DNA from: Carex sylvatica
Lineage: Eukaryota > Streptophyta > Magnoliopsida > Poales > Cyperaceae
NCBI GenBank assembly: GCA_964058845.1
Contig: CAXKVR010000052.1
Coordinates: 142,735 to 206,734 of the forward strand
DNA: 64,000 nt
Direction of reading: 5' to 3'
Shown: in pieces, positions 46,723-59,804 of the stretch
Numbering within the stretch: position 1 is the stretch's first letter
How the letters are laid out: each line of letters begins with the position of its first letter
Made by a program: the position numbers and the translations under genes
Notes under the pieces: model-generated
Seen by the model: only the letters and a program-made list of their open reading frames with translations
The model's database searches: none
Told to the model about the DNA's origin: nothing

Positions 46723-46878
46723 CCCTAAAGTAACTCAATGTTTTAGTTTTAATCCAAACTGTCCAATCAGAAATTGGGCCAGTCCGGTCCGTGGTGGAAC
46801 GCACGGGTCACTTTAATATTAGTGTTAGAGCAGATCGGACAGTCCCGATCAAAACTCAAAAATTGAGTTACTTTAGGG
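46723..46878. mobile_element. Short inverted-repeat MITE (CCCTAAAGTAACTCAA ends)
   Basis: CCCTAAAGTAACTCAA at 46723 is inverted at 46863-46878 as TTGAGTTACTTTAGGG, with a diverged inverted match continuing about 35 bases inward on each side. No TSD recognised. Confidence 0.7.
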
Positions 46879-47644
46879 ATCGGAATTCGAACGAAGATGG
46901 GTCCGGATTTAACGAAAGGACGAAATTGCCCCGTTTCGAAGACTTTCCTTTTCTTTTTTTCTTTTGCTTGAAGTTCAACGTGGGAAGATAATTAGATAAT
47001 CGATTACGATTCACAAGAGCGCGTTGTTTTACTGAATGTTCCACAGAAATGTGGGGCCAGCGCCGGACCCATTGGTCAGTGAGGTACTTTTTTATTCTAG
47101 AAACGGTACTGATTAGTTTTTTTTTTTTTTGTAAATTTTAATATTACTGAAATATTACTAATTTGATGTTATATCGAAAAAAAAAAAGCATTCGAAATAT
47201 ATCTGAACGAAAAAAATAATAACATTATTCTCGAAATAGTGTTTCGTGCATTTGAAATATGCATCTAGAAGTCACGCACGTACTTCCTATTTTGATATTA
47301 AAAATTATTTTTGTAAATGAACGGATGGATTTTTATCAAATTAATTGACGTAATCGCTGACTCACGTTACCGAGATTTCATTAAAAGAGAATTATATTTA
47401 TTAGTCCAAAAACATTCCTCCAGAAGTCTGAATCACATAGTCAATCGGTTTATTCTCCTTTTATTGTGTTCTTTTAACACAAGCGCGTAGACATTTTCTT
47501 TTTTCTTTTTTTGTTTTCTTGAGTTGCTGTCAGAATACAGATTCCATGAATTGCAAATCACCTGGGCAACAGCAATTGAGCTTCCATAAATTACTAAACT
47601 TTGAATAAGTAAATTGAAAATAGTTGCTACTTTCTGAATGAATG
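46879..47644. other. Intergenic sequence, nothing recognised
   Basis: AT-rich with poly-T and poly-A runs at about 47118 and 47179. No gene or element boundary seen. Confidence 0.5.
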
Positions 47645-47854
47645 CGTATCCTCTGCATTAACTCAAAAGAAAATCTTTTGAGTTAATGAATCTCAGCCGT
47701 CTGATTTTAAACAGAATCAATTCAGTTTTTGTTTATAATATAAAGAATCATTAATATTAATATAGATCTAATCTGCACAAATCTTAAAGCAAATTAAATG
47801 CTTATAATTCATTAACTCAAAAGATTCTCTTCTTGAGTTAATGCAGAGGATACG
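47645..47854. mobile_element. Inverted-repeat MITE of the CGTATCCTCTG family with hairpin arms
   Basis: CGTATCCTCTGCATTAACTC at 47645 is exactly inverted at the right end, finishing at 47854. Each arm also contains a local hairpin built on TTAACTCAAAAG and its inverse (47659-47687 on the left, about 47812-47842 on the right). Confidence 0.8.
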
Positions 47855-49070
47855 AATTCCTACTTTGTAGTAATTTGTGCTTTAAAGATTTCAAGTTGTA
47901 CGGGCTCTTTATAACAACATCAAGGCTGTCTTTTAGAACAAAATAAAAATGAAAGTTATTCGTTGATTATTTTTCTGTCAAATTAAATGTACATGAAGAT
48001 TCTTCCAGATGTCATATACTGGCTCGGAATGATTCCCTTTCGCTTTCAAGCTGTCCAATTATTCTTTAGGGTGGTGGCCCAATGAAAAATACACATGCTA
48101 TGCCTTCTATAAAATTTCATAAAATGAGAAAAAAATTAAGAAAAAAAGAAGAAGAAGTTTTTCCTTCATACACGTAGGAGTTCGTATTAAATTTACAGAG
48201 TTTGTACATTGAACGAAGAAGGATTATAAATTTCTTGTTTCATTTTTGTCATTTGAATTTGATCTGAGACCTCTCAAGTTAGCTTAAAACTCCTTAGAGC
48301 TGAAGACCAATAAAATAAGGCTTTAACAATTGGAGCGCCAAGTATACAAAATTACGTTGGAACACATTTGCAATACATTTTTAACCTTAATTGGTATCAT
48401 AAACTCAGGCATAAATTCATTTGGGCTAATTCTGAAGGTCATCAGATTGCTAAAGTATATTTAAATTATAAAATACCTATGCTCTGGTACTTTCTTTCTT
48501 TCTTTCTTTTTTTATATAAAGGTCCGTAGACTTGCATTAAATCAAAAGAGTATATTACAAGAGATCAACTGCAGTACCAATATTCTCTTATACTTTTGAC
48601 TGTTTTGAACACAATTTGAGATCCCATGATTACCAAAATAAGTGACGATCGTTAGGTTTTGTCATTATCTGCACGCAAATTTATTTGAGCTAAAATTAAA
48701 ATATACAAAATACCATGAATCAAAATATTAAGAATGTATTATATAGTGTGTGTCACATGCATAAATTAACGCAGCTAATCAATTTGTGAGACATTTCAAG
48801 AGAAGAAAGGTAAGGATAAAAATGGTAATTTATTAATCAACGTAAGATTCGTTATAAATTAAGCGAATCACGGTTTAGATTATATAAAAAATATTGGTTT
48901 TTTAAGTTTTGAAGTAGCAATTAAGCAAATTTAAAGCCTTGACCGAGAAATAAAAAAATAATACGGAAGTTTTATAGCCACGCGAACAATAACCATTTGG
49001 GCTGCTTATTGGTATAATTTGTCTCCTCGCAAATCTAGTTTTTTATTTTTATTTTGTACATGAAAAAAGT
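47855..49070. other. Intergenic sequence, no gene recognised
   Basis: A possible decayed tRNA-like or SINE segment (GATCTGAGACCTCTCAAG...CTTTAACAATTGG, about 48259-48335, minus sense) is visible but too degraded to call. A CTTT microsatellite lies near 48490. Confidence 0.4.
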
Positions 49071-49454
49071 GAGGATGATTTTTTTTATAAAATAGAAATA
49101 AAAAAACGGATTTTAAGAGAACAACCACTTACATGCTAAAATTAAAAAAAAAAAAACACTTCCACTGAGAACTGGGTGATTTTTTTTAAATAGAAATAAA
49201 AAATAAATTTCAAAAAAATAATCACCTTTCAATCTTTCATGCTAAAATTCTAAAATAAACCTCCACCGAAGCAGTCCTCGGTGGAGGGAGAAAATGTGTT
49301 TCAACACTTAGCTGAAACGCATGCTCCCAAAAAGTGTCTTTCACTATTGACCGAAGTACTGTTTCGGTGAAGGTGTTTTTTGAAATTTCAGCGTGAAAAG
49401 TGCTTATTCCCTTGAAATTTGTTTTTTTTGTTTCTGTTTAAGAAAAAAAAATCA
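49071..49454. mobile_element. Small MULE-like inverted-repeat element with a duplicated left arm
   Basis: Inverted arms of about 110 bases run from TGATTTTTTTTAAATAG (49177) to the inverse ending AAAAATCA (49454). They meet at CCTCCACCGAAGCAG...CTCGGTGG, which resembles the subterminal CCTCCACCGATCC palindromes of the 30-36 kb MULE. A second copy of the left arm precedes it directly (49078-49176). No ORF. Confidence 0.6.
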
Positions 49455-50000
49455 AGAATCCTCAAATAATCAAGTAACTTGGTCGCTAAAGAAAAACGAT
49501 ATTACTAGAGAAATAATATAAAGCGTTGTTGAGTTACTTAAATTTTGTTACATTAAAAACATTCAAGACATTACATATAATTCTTAAAATTGAATCGCTC
49601 CATTAAAATAAGAGTTAAAATTGAATCATTTACATAATATTTGCAAAAAATAATAAAAAAAGATGCCATAAAAATAAATCTGTAGTAGTACTATCCCTTC
49701 ATTATTATTTGTAATTAGTGATGAATTAATAAGTAGTTCAACAACACGATTAATTTCGTTCTCAATAAAAAAAACACACACACACTCAATTTTTAAATCA
49801 TAAGGAGATGTTCGGCTGCTTATTTCTCAATTGTAATCCCATTTGGAGGCGTTCGGCAGCTCATATTAATTTTTATGTGAGCTATTTCCAACCTTACTCA
49901 TTTCACTATCTGACAGACACTATTGTAACAATGAGTTAACAATAGAAGGTACAAAGTTATGAAATGGAAATAATAACGGTCTAAGGATATGGTACCACAC
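49455..50000. other. AT-rich intergenic sequence, nothing recognised
   Basis: No ORF signature, RNA gene or boundary seen. Confidence 0.45.
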
Positions 50001-50430
50001 TATGTTGCATGGATACAGGTACATGTATCGTATTAGATACAATATAGATGCGACGAAACAGTAATTTTAAAAAAAAATTAAATACAATATACTTATTATA
50101 TATACTATTTTAATTATTTTAATTATAATATCTAGATTAATCATAATCATAACTTAAATCAAACTTGTACAAAAAAAAATGAAAGGCTTAGCTCAAGTAT
50201 AAATTTAATACAATAGTTAACAGTATCCATCACATAATTAAGATAGTCAAGTATAGTTAAAGAGTATCGGGAGCATCAGAGGCGTATTGAAGACCGTATT
50301 AAGAGATATAGAATACATTATTTAAATTGATACGCTAGCTGGTGTATCATATTCATATTGGTGTCGTATCGGACATGTAACGGTATACGACACGAGCACG
50401 AGACCCTATATAGAGTATTGAGGTAACATA
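50001..50430. mobile_element. Short terminal-repeat element (TATGTTGC...GGTAACATA)
   Basis: The left end TATGTTGCATGGATAC and the inverse of the right end (TATGTTACCTCAATAC) form short TIRs. Flanks GTACCACAC (49992-50000) and GTACCACCA (50431-50439) share their first seven bases. The interior is rich in GTATC/GATAC motifs. Superfamily uncertain. Confidence 0.6.
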
Positions 50431-50439
50431 GTACCACCA

Positions 50440-51692
50440 AAATATCATATTTTAATAATAACTAGTATCAAGACCGTACATTGCAACAAAGACATATTAT
50501 AAGATTGAATAAAATATAAAGAGACTTTTTTTTATTGACATTCACACAGAATTAAGAAAAAATAAATATATAAATGAAAATAAAAAACACAAATGAAGAA
50601 AACAGAGAGGCAAATAATAAATAACGATAAAAAATAACATCAAATGAAAAACTAAAACGGATCAAATATAACATGAACAAAATTCTTGAAAGTATCATTG
50701 CCAGTGTGATTCTCTTCGATGTAATCCAATATTTTCCAAAATAAACAAATAAAATATGAAAAATAGATTATAATTGCTTCAATTGAAAAATATAATAAAC
50801 TTAAAAATATTAAATTAATATGATTCATACCTTATTTCTCTCTCAAGACCTCTTGATAAGCTATATTTTTTGTATACACTCCTGCGACATCAATTTCCTC
50901 TTTCATTTTAGCACGACTTTTGTGGTACGTCGTGACGTACCTCTTGACTATACGACATATAATTAAACGTGCGAAAAAGCATGCTCGGATACCTAGTGAG
51001 TTATGTAGTAATTACTGTAATCTACAAAATTTGCACATTAAAAAAGAAGAAAAAACATCAAATACAAAGATATATAAAAGAAGTAGAACAATACAAGATT
51101 AAAATGATTTTAGATTTCAATGATTTGATTATTAGGGAAATCAAGACCTGATTTCTAACTCATTATTCTAGATTTATTAACAAAACTTAATTAATTCATA
51201 TTAATACAACTATGTGTTCTTTACTTAAAGAATTTAGAAGAAAAAAAAAGGAAAGAAAATTAAGGACAAGTTCATAAAAGTTGAGAAATCTATTAATTCA
51301 TTTTCAAATATATTACAAGTACAGTCTGAATAAGAACTCTATTAAAAAAAATTAGTGCTTGTTACCAACAGTTTGCTTAAATCGCACATGATGTGAAAAG
51401 ATTAATACACTGGAGTTATAAATTCGTCTAAACACGTACTGATATAGACGACCTATATATCTTATGGTGCAGGACAGTAAATTGGATATTTTATGAAAAC
51501 ATGTAGAGGACCTAACTTTTGAGCAATTATCAATTTTCCTACTTCTCTAAATAACAAAGTTTATTTATTATTTATCAAATGATATAAATCTCACCATAGT
51601 AGCTTGTTCAGAGGATTTCTTCTGTTCGATTGTCTGTGTCCTTTAAAGAAGCTCGGCATGTTACAGAAGTCAATAGGTATTATAAATGTGAT
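50440..51692. other. AT-rich intergenic sequence, no gene recognised
   Basis: Short overlapping ORFs at 50920-51151 have no signature. Nothing else supported. Confidence 0.45.
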
Positions 51693-51700
51693 ATTGCATA

Positions 51701-52116
51701 CAGTGACGTAGCTAGGATTTGAGTCAGAGGTAGGCAGAAATCGGGTTCGGATTCAAATCGCCTCTAGAATTTTCTTCTCGCCTCCATCCGTCTACCAAAT
51801 TGCGTCTCTGCCTATCGAGTCGGTTGTAATTTCTAAATTACTAAAACAATTACTTGTAATTTCTAAAATAATTGGTATTAATTGGGCGGAGGAGAATTGA
51901 TACTCCGAATTGAATAAAGATTTAAAAATACTTTTCTTCTCTAATTAGATTAAACGACTCACACATCCATCTCTGAAGTCTGAACTGATAATTGCCACTC
52001 TGAATTGAATTCAGGGGTAGAAAAAAATCCATTAAAAAACCTCGTTCAAAAAAAGAAAAAAAAAAAATCAAAGGTAAACAGCTGCCTATCCATACAACAA
52101 TGTGGCTCAGCCACTG
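51701..52116. mobile_element. hAT-like MITE with perfect 8-bp TSD
   Basis: The left tip CAGTGACGTAGCTAGGATTT and the inverse of the right tip (CAGTGGCTGAGCCACATTG) are typical hAT ends. Both flanks are ATTGCATA (51693-51700 and 52117-52124). Interior includes a long A-rich run at about 52050. No transposase. Confidence 0.88.
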
Positions 52117-52124
52117 ATTGCATA

Positions 52125-53276
52125 TGTATTCATAAAAAAGTAAAATATATCATAAAGATTTGGTTTACCAGTACGGAAATTGTCATGATGCAGATTGATA
52201 AGAAATCAAGTTAACAGATTAATAGCCCAGAATATTACAAACTAAAAGACTCAAGAAAACAAATACCACACTGATCCTCACAACAAAATATCACAAGAGA
52301 TCCGAACTGTTATTTGTCAAATGAACAGGAGAAAATTGATAAATAAGTCAATTCATTACTGCTAAAACTCCAGGTAATTGATTATTCATCAATTACAAAA
52401 TATGTAGAATTTACATCCCTCCCCAGTTATTGTACAAATCCACCCTAACTCTCCTAAATTAATTCTCAAAGATAGCAACTAAAACCAAAATTTAGACAAC
52501 ATCAATACAAAAATAAAAAACTTAAATCATTATAAATGGAAAAAAAAAACAACAACAACGTAGCTTACAATTTGAACAGGATTCGAAACTCTAATCCGCC
52601 AGATAAATTGAAGCTGGCGAAAATCAAATTTGTTTACGAATACAAATATCGAAACAAAGAAACATGTTAATTTGTAAGGCAAACATTTTATTTTTATTTT
52701 CTCGATCCAGTGAGGTAATTTGCATAGAAATAACTCCAATCAAATATACTCTAAATTTTTTCATTATGCCATGGGAATTTGTTTTCTTATTTCCATTATG
52801 CGGTGGAGATTTAGTACAGAAACAAACAAAAAATGGAAATAAAGAAAAAATGGATTTCTATTATGTTGTGATGATCTGTATAGAAATGATGAATTGAAAA
52901 AAAAAATAAGAAAAAAAAAAGCGTTAAATGGGAGTATATTCAATTTCATTTGTAACATATCATGTGGCCGTAATTTCATTTGTAACATATCATGTGGCCG
53001 TACGTGTGATGATTATATTTTTAACTAATTTTACATATAAAGAAGATATATTTAATCAAAAAATAACATATTATTTGATTGAAGAGTTGATATTAAATTC
53101 AAAATTTTATCTTTCAATGATAATTATTGGAGGATCAAAACATCAAGGTTCTTAATATAAAAATGGAGATTATAATAATAATATTATCACGACATTTCAA
53201 ATAATTATAATAATCATTATTATTATATTGAGTTCTGCCGAAAATAGAAAAACACCGAATTGGATCAAAATACAAC
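52125..53276. other. AT-rich intergenic sequence
   Basis: It contains a 30-bp perfect tandem duplication (52942-52971 and 52972-53001; AATTTCATTTGTAACATATC plus ATGTGGCCGT). Several overlapping ORFs have no family signature. Confidence 0.5.
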
Positions 53277-53376
53277 GGCCACTTTTATTAATATAAAAAA
53301 AAAAAGGTTTTTACAAAAGTGCCCACCGCTTTGGTTTTTTTTTTAAATCTACCCAGACCGCTAGACTCATGGGTGT

Positions 53377-53856
53377 TAGAGGTGGTTAAATGGTTCGGTT
53401 TATTTGGTTTTGAACCGAATCGGTAAGATTCGGTTTAAATAGTTCGGTTGTTCGGTTGAATTGGTTCGGTTCGGTTGATTTTGTGACTTAATTCGGTTTA
53501 AATGGTTCAATTCGGTTTTGATTTCTCAAAATCGATTAAATCGAACCGACCGATTTTATTGATAGGTCGAGACTTCGAGTATTATTTTGGTTCATTAATC
53601 AAAATCGAAGTTTAAATCGGTTCATTAATCAAAACTGAAGTTTAAATCGAGTATTAAAGGTGTATTGAAATGTCATTTTTGAGAAAATTTGGTTTAACCG
53701 AACAAACCGAAGTTTAAATTGGTTTAAATGGTTCGGTTTTAATTCGGTTTACTATTTTAGTTCGGTCGGTTCGATTGGATTTTCAAACTTCGGTTTTAAA
53801 TTCAATTTGGTTATTTTAGTTCGGTTTAAACCGAACCGACCGTTTGAACACCCCTA
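53377..53856. mobile_element. hAT-like MITE rich in TTCGGTT repeats
   Basis: The ends TAGAGGTGGTTAAATGGTTC and CGGTTTGAACACCCCTA-like sequence (ACCGTTTGAACACCCCTA) are diverged inverted repeats. Flanks ATGGGTGT (53369-53376) and ATGGGTGG (53857-53864) give an 8-bp TSD with one mismatch. The interior is dominated by GGTTCGGTTCGGTT and AACCGAACCGACCG variants. It sits inside the left arm of the long inverted-repeat element, so it is younger than that element. Confidence 0.85.
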
Positions 53857-55369
53857 ATGGGTGGTCCAGAATCCTAGCCGACCGCCTGGGGCTGGGGCGG
53901 TCCACTAGGGACCTGACTGCCTGGGGGCTGGGCGTCCCTCTATTTTTTTTTTTTGAGAGAGATCTTAATATTTTGATTTAAATAATTTTGTGAAGTTTTA
54001 TTTTTCTTGTTTAGAGTGCATACCAAAAAAATAAGACATTTGATATATTTATGAAGTTATGTCATAACTCTTTATAACTTTGATTTGATTTGTAAGTTGG
54101 ATATCACAAGTCTAAAGGATAACACTAATTAAGGACTTAGCTTTGATTCTTAATAATTTATTTTATTCAAATATACACAAGAAAATATGGTTATATTGTA
54201 TCAATGATATACACTTTTTTTTTAGAGAATAATTGGAGAGCGAGATAGATAATAATTGGATTATTTGATTATTGTCGACATATATTATTTGCTCGAAAAT
54301 AGGCAAACAAACACAATAAATAGTAAATACATTTTAAAATAATTATATGGATAATTATTGAATAATCTCTTAGGATTTTGACTAAACAAAATATCGATCG
54401 TTATATATCTACCGTCGAACGAAAACTTAAACTGAATTTTTGAGACACTAATTGACATTTTTTTGAAATTTTGATTATCAAACAAGTCAAAAAATCCCGC
54501 ACCTGTGTATGACGAGCATATTGCGTAATTACGGATCAAACGTCTCGAACTGTCCTGCAAATTCCTGCTCGACCGAGCCTACACCTATGTTACATGTATA
54601 CTTGATTTAAATCTGGTTCAATGATCGAGATACTTACTCGAGTTCATTTATTGGCTTACACATTTCTTAACCAATTCCTATGTTTTGGTATCGATTCTTT
54701 TGATTCCTTCTTTCTTACTCAAAATTTCTAAAACTTCACACATTTACCTCTAGGTCCTCTAACTATATACAATTTTCATTTGGTAACAATTCATGTACCG
54801 GTTCTCTATTTTTGGTTTTCACAACAATTCGATTTATCGATCGATTAACCCTAATTTGGTCGAAACCTTAAATTAACTGTTACACGTTCTAGCATTTTAA
54901 GATCAAGAGGTAACCCTACCGATTACAAGTCTAATTAGTTGGATTAAACTAAACAATTCACGATTATTCCCACTTTCGGTTTTGGCACGAAAACCCTAAA
55001 AGGAAAAATTCAAAATCGAGATGAAATCGGAAATAGAATCGACAAATATACAATCAAAGAAGCTCAAGGAGGTAGTCTACAAGCAATTCAAACACAAATC
55101 TCAGGTTTAAAATAAAAACCCGAGCAATCGAGAAATCCAAAGTTTCGAGAGAGAAGAGGAGAGAAAAGAATACCGAATGGGAGGGTTAGACGAGATCCAC
55201 GGCCAATTTCTCGCTTCTACCTTCGATTTCTCAAACTTTGGTGCGATTTGGAGGGAGAGAGAGCTCTTTCTCTCTTGTCTTCTCTCTTTGGGCTGAGCTC
55301 ACAGAAAAATAGGGAAGGGGGTGGAGGGAAAAAAGATAAAGAGAAAAAGAATATCTGAGTTTTGGTTAA

Positions 55370-55770
55370 AAGACACCCTGAGTGCGGATGCACTCCAATT
55401 CAGTGCGGGTCGGTCACCCGCACTCAGTACTTGGCATAATTTCGGGAGTTCAAAATAATACAGAAAAATACTCCAGTGCGGACGCACTCAGTATTTAGTT
55501 CAATTTTTATGAAAAAGGCACTGAACAAGAAAAGTCCGAGCCTAATGCGTCCGCATTGAATTTTAGTGCGGGTCAAGACACCCGCACTCAGGACTTAGTC
55601 AAATTTCAGAAAATTCAGCCAATACAGAAATTGAGTCAGTACGAATCATTCATCCGCACTCACCACCAGTGTGGACGCACTAGAAGAATTTCAGAAAACA
55701 ATTTAAGGAAAAACAAGATCCAGTGTGGATCATTCATCCGCACTCACCACCAGTGCGGACGCATTGAACC
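55370..55770. repeat. Block of GTGCGG/CCGCAC palindromes
   Basis: At least six short hairpins, for example GAGTGCGGATGCACTC, AGTGCGGGTCGGTCACCCGC followed by ACT, CAGTGCGGACGCACTCAG, AATGCGTCCGCATT and AGTGCGGGTCAAGACACCCG followed by CACT. They are spaced 30-60 bases apart. A related block lies at 62285-62580. Confidence 0.85.
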
Positions 55771-56530
55771 TGTAAATAGTCAGAATTTCGTATTTTCGAT
55801 GCTGTTTCGATTCACATTTAACTTGCTTACCGAGAGAGACCTTATTTAAGGTTTAAATTTCTATTTCGTTAGCATGATTTTCAATTCTTGCTTTTAAAAT
55901 ATTTTAAAAAAATTGTAAAAAAAAAATTCATAACATAACACCAAATAAATTGAAATTTCTGTCAATTCTGTGTATTTTTAATGCTCTACATGTTGGTATA
56001 ATCACTTTTACAGTTTGATGCATGTATCAGTCCAGACTTGTTGATTTACCAGCAGAGGTCAAATGTCGCATGGGCTATGTATATATATATGTATAATATA
56101 TGTATATATAATATAATATATGTATAATATATGTATATTATTGAGGTAATCTAACTATATTTTCTTGTGTATATTTGAATAAATATTTTTTTTAGAATTA
56201 AGGTCAAGTTCTTATTAGTGTTATCTTTAAACTTGTGATATCCAACTGACAAACCAAATTAACGTTATAAAGAGTTATAACATCACTTCATAAATATATC
56301 AAATGTCTTATTTTTTGGCATACACTCTAAACAAGAAAAATAAAACCTCACAAAATTATTTCAATAAAAATAAAAAATAAAAATAGAGAACCGCTCGGCC
56401 CGCAGGCAGTCGGCTAGAATTTTGGATCGCCAATAAACATGACGGTCTGAATAGATTTAAAAAAAAAAATCAAAGCAATAGACATTTTTGTACAAACTAT
56501 TTTTTTTATATATTAATAAAAATGGCCGAA

Positions 56531-59500
56531 AATACAAACACCAAATCTGGCTGCTAAAACGGAAACCTTGGAACAACATTGCGCCCCTGGGTTGCCCCAT
56601 CCCGCCCGCTGAATGGAATATTGTAATGGAATGGTGGCCTGTTTTGGATTTTGGGAAAGATGCAATAAAAATAGCCCATAAAATAAGAAGAAATGGTATC
56701 AAGATAGGGAACCAAATTTTCTGTCTTCTTGAGAGTAGAAATTTTCTGTCCTTAGAATTACCGTATATATGTTTAAAATGAGTTTTCAGTTAAAAAATAA
56801 ACAGTAACTGATTTTTTTAACTAGTGTATTCGGAGGGCAGAGAATTTGAGTTCCCATGATAGATGCGGAAGACTCGAAGTTCCCAAGTGCGCACATGCAT
56901 CAAGAATTGCCTTGCACTGCTAATCTGTTATTTACGGATTTTCTGTGACACTAACAATTCCAGTCCTGTGTGTCGTTAATTTAGTTGTGTTGTAAAAATA
57001 GTTCTAATTTTTTATCTTTATCTTTATTAAAAAAAATAATGCTTTTCAATTAGAAGTGTGACTCATTTTTATCTAGTGAGGCATGTAGATTACAAGTTGT
57101 GTTAGTATTGTATTTTGTTGTATTAGTATCTAACAGTAGGGTTTATAACTTTACGATTTAGATTAACTTAATTTAATGTCTCTTCAGAAATAGCACAGGC
57201 AGTATTATTTGTACTTTGATATTTGTGCAAAGTTAAAAGAACAGTCCAGATCTACATGATATGAATTCGATTTTGTTTGATTAACAAGTGCCACAGAAGA
57301 TCAGATGTCAATTGGGAAAATGAGAGCCAAAAATAACAATAAATAAAAATGTTTCAATATTTAATAATAACAAAAAAAAACTGTTTCACTATAAAGTAAA
57401 AGAAAAGAAAAAGAGAGATGTTGCAATAGGGGCTGGGACCTGACAAGGCTATAATAAGTACGGATTATAAGTCTCCTAGCTTGTCGTTGCATAATTTAGC
57501 TCAACCAAAGATCCAACCAACGCAAACTGCATGGCTTAACTAGGGTTTGATTAATCAGTGTACTAAATAAGAGCCGTTTATTACTCTTACAATTCTGCTA
57601 TTTAAATCCCTGTCGTGGATAATTTTTTTTTTTTTTTTTTTTCTGGTAGCGGATAAATTCTAATATGCAATTTTTTTTGGGGAGGATGAACTCTCGCAAA
57701 AGAACTAATTTATAAACTTTTACTTGCATTAAATCGGTCGTTTAACTTTGGAGAAAAATAAAGTTGATTTTGTTAAGAAAACAAGATCGGTAGATCAACA
57801 TTTAGTTTTATCAAATCAGTCATCGTATTTTCTAAAATGAATTATGTTAGATCTTAAAAAAATAATGGTCTCTCTCCGAGAATCTCAAGAGCTATTTTCT
57901 CAAAGGATTATTTGTTACGGATTAAAAGTTCAGAAAATAACTAAGTTTTTGAAAATATTCAACGGCCAATTTAGCACAGATAAAAATTTAACAAATAATT
58001 TGATGTTTTGGAAAGTTTATAAATTTGAATCTTCCAAAGAAAAAGGAGGGGACCATACCTCATTCAATGCCACGGTTAACCTCGCTGTAATTGATATTAA
58101 ATGTTGGAAATACAATGATGCACTGAAAGTGATTTGAGGATTTTGAACCTCGTCTCATTTAAATAAGTAAAAAAGTAAATAAAATCATATAAGTAGTTTT
58201 AACCGGTATTTTTAAATTCGATTTTGTCCCTGTATGTAGAAAGTCATTGCAAATTACATAGTATGCATATGCAGAAGTACATATACAATTTTACTATAAG
58301 TTGTTAAATGAATATATATAATAAAACTAGTTTATATCTCCATTCTTATATTATGCACATAGATGTCCTCGTTTGCCAACAGCTATGATTAAAAGATGAA
58401 ATTTCAGATTTAATATCGACCGTTCAATCACATAATATGTCTTCTTTTGATTAAATACATCTACTTTACGTGTAGAAGTCTAAATTTAGTTAATAATATA
58501 CTCGCCACAGGTATTGCTACATAATACGTTACAATTAAAATTGAGCATAGATTTTTGCTATTTTTCTCCGTTTGTTTCTTTTATTCTCCGTTTATTTCCT
58601 AATTTTACCTTGAGCACTCCACCTCTTTTAGAAGATATATAATTCTTATTTTCTATTTCACCTTATTTCATATATTAAATAGAATGGAGATATCTCATTT
58701 TTCTTATTTGTTTTGTTGCCTTATTCTTTCTTCTTCATTTTTATACAGATCAACTACAGCAGAATGAGAAAGAATTAATATTTTTCTTGCCTTAATCTGA
58801 CTTATTATGACAATGTGCTCTCTTGAATTGATCTTAATTTTTTATTCTTGCAAAATTTAATTTGACAATGGGATGCAATGAAAATGCTAATGGCACTTCA
58901 CTGGTACATAAAATGCTCAAAATGAGTTGTCTAAGAGATCTGAACGCAACTGCTACAATGACCAAATGGCAAAACCAAATCCACAGTTTAAAAGAAAAGA
59001 CTGAAAAACACACACACTTTAGAACCAAATTTTAGGACTTTTAAATCATTTATTATGAATTTATAAAGTTCACATTTCAAAATATAAAAAACTGTTATTT
59101 GCTGCATCATTTTACTATACTACCCTGACCCGCATTATATTATTTGTTTGGCATAGTTACAAAACCCAAAAATTTCTGAAACTTGACAAGTATTTAGAAT
59201 AGGTTTTTTTTTCTACATTTTCATAACAAGAACAAAAAATATGGTGCAATAAATCTCTCAGACTTTAAATTTAAAGATTGCTTGTCAGAAAAATGTATAT
59301 TTAGAAAGTATAACACTCCAATATGGCAGCAGATATGTACATATATTGAGAAAATTTATGTGGATATTATACTGGTATTAAAATCAAATAGAGACAAAGA
59401 AATGAAAACTGGATTCATATAAATTCATTTCTTATCTTTTATAATTTGATATATCTCATTTTTATTTAAGGTGACATTGATGACATAGATAGCTTTCGTC

Positions 59501-59642
59501 CAAGCTTATCCACAATTAAAGCCGATATGCAAGCCCTGCTATCTCTGTCAAAATTATGAATAAGAAATGAGTTTATGAGCCAAAGGAGGAAAAAATTATT
59601 CTCCTCTTTAGATAAGAGAGCACTTCAGTAATGTTATTAATT
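56531..59642. other. Intergenic sequence, no gene recognised
   Basis: The 97-codon frames at 56488-56781 and 57844-58137 and the 64-codon frame at 58834-59028 show no family signature. Poly-T runs occur near 57629. Confidence 0.45.
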
Positions 59643-59796
59643 TTACCAAGAATTATAAAACCATTATTCAGTTTAAGGTTTACCAGCAAAGCTAATTCAT
59701 TATTCAATTTTAATGGTCTGATTTTACCAGCAAAGTTAAAATCATTATTCAATTTAAGGTTTACCAAGAATTATAAAATCATTATTTATTTGAATG
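59643..59796. repeat. Four-copy degenerate tandem repeat of about 40 bp
   Basis: Units start TTTACCA(A/G) at about 59643, 59681, 59725 and 59761. Each contains AATCATTATTCAATTTAAGG or a close variant. The array ends just before the helicase remnant. Confidence 0.75.
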
Positions 59797-59804
59797 CGAA
59801 TCAC

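Larger units (their letters stand above)
53277..56530. mobile_element. Long inverted-repeat element with LTR-like core
   Basis: The left arm (53277 to about 54210, including a later MITE) and right arm (about 56125-56530) are inverses of each other over about 400 bases. Shared phrases are TTTTATTAATATA at the tips, TTTTAAATCTA(C/T)(C/T)CAGACCG, TCTAGCCGA, CAAATATACACAAGAAAATA, and TAAGACATTTGATATATTTA. The core (about 54220-56120) has a GA-rich leader-like stretch and GTGCGG palindromes and may be a separate LTR-like insertion; its right tip may be GTATCA at about 56025. Outer boundaries are approximate and no TSD was found. The layout suggests a foldback or MULE-like element. Confidence 0.65.

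Noticed and set aside
48259..48335. Decayed SINE or tRNA relic on the minus strand
   Set aside because: Only isolated similarity to B-box-like flanks; boxes, ends and TSD could not be established.
54550..56025. Second solo LTR with defined ends
   Set aside because: Only a 4-bp candidate duplication (GTCC) was found and the proposed left tip does not resemble the related LTR, so boundaries are not claimed.
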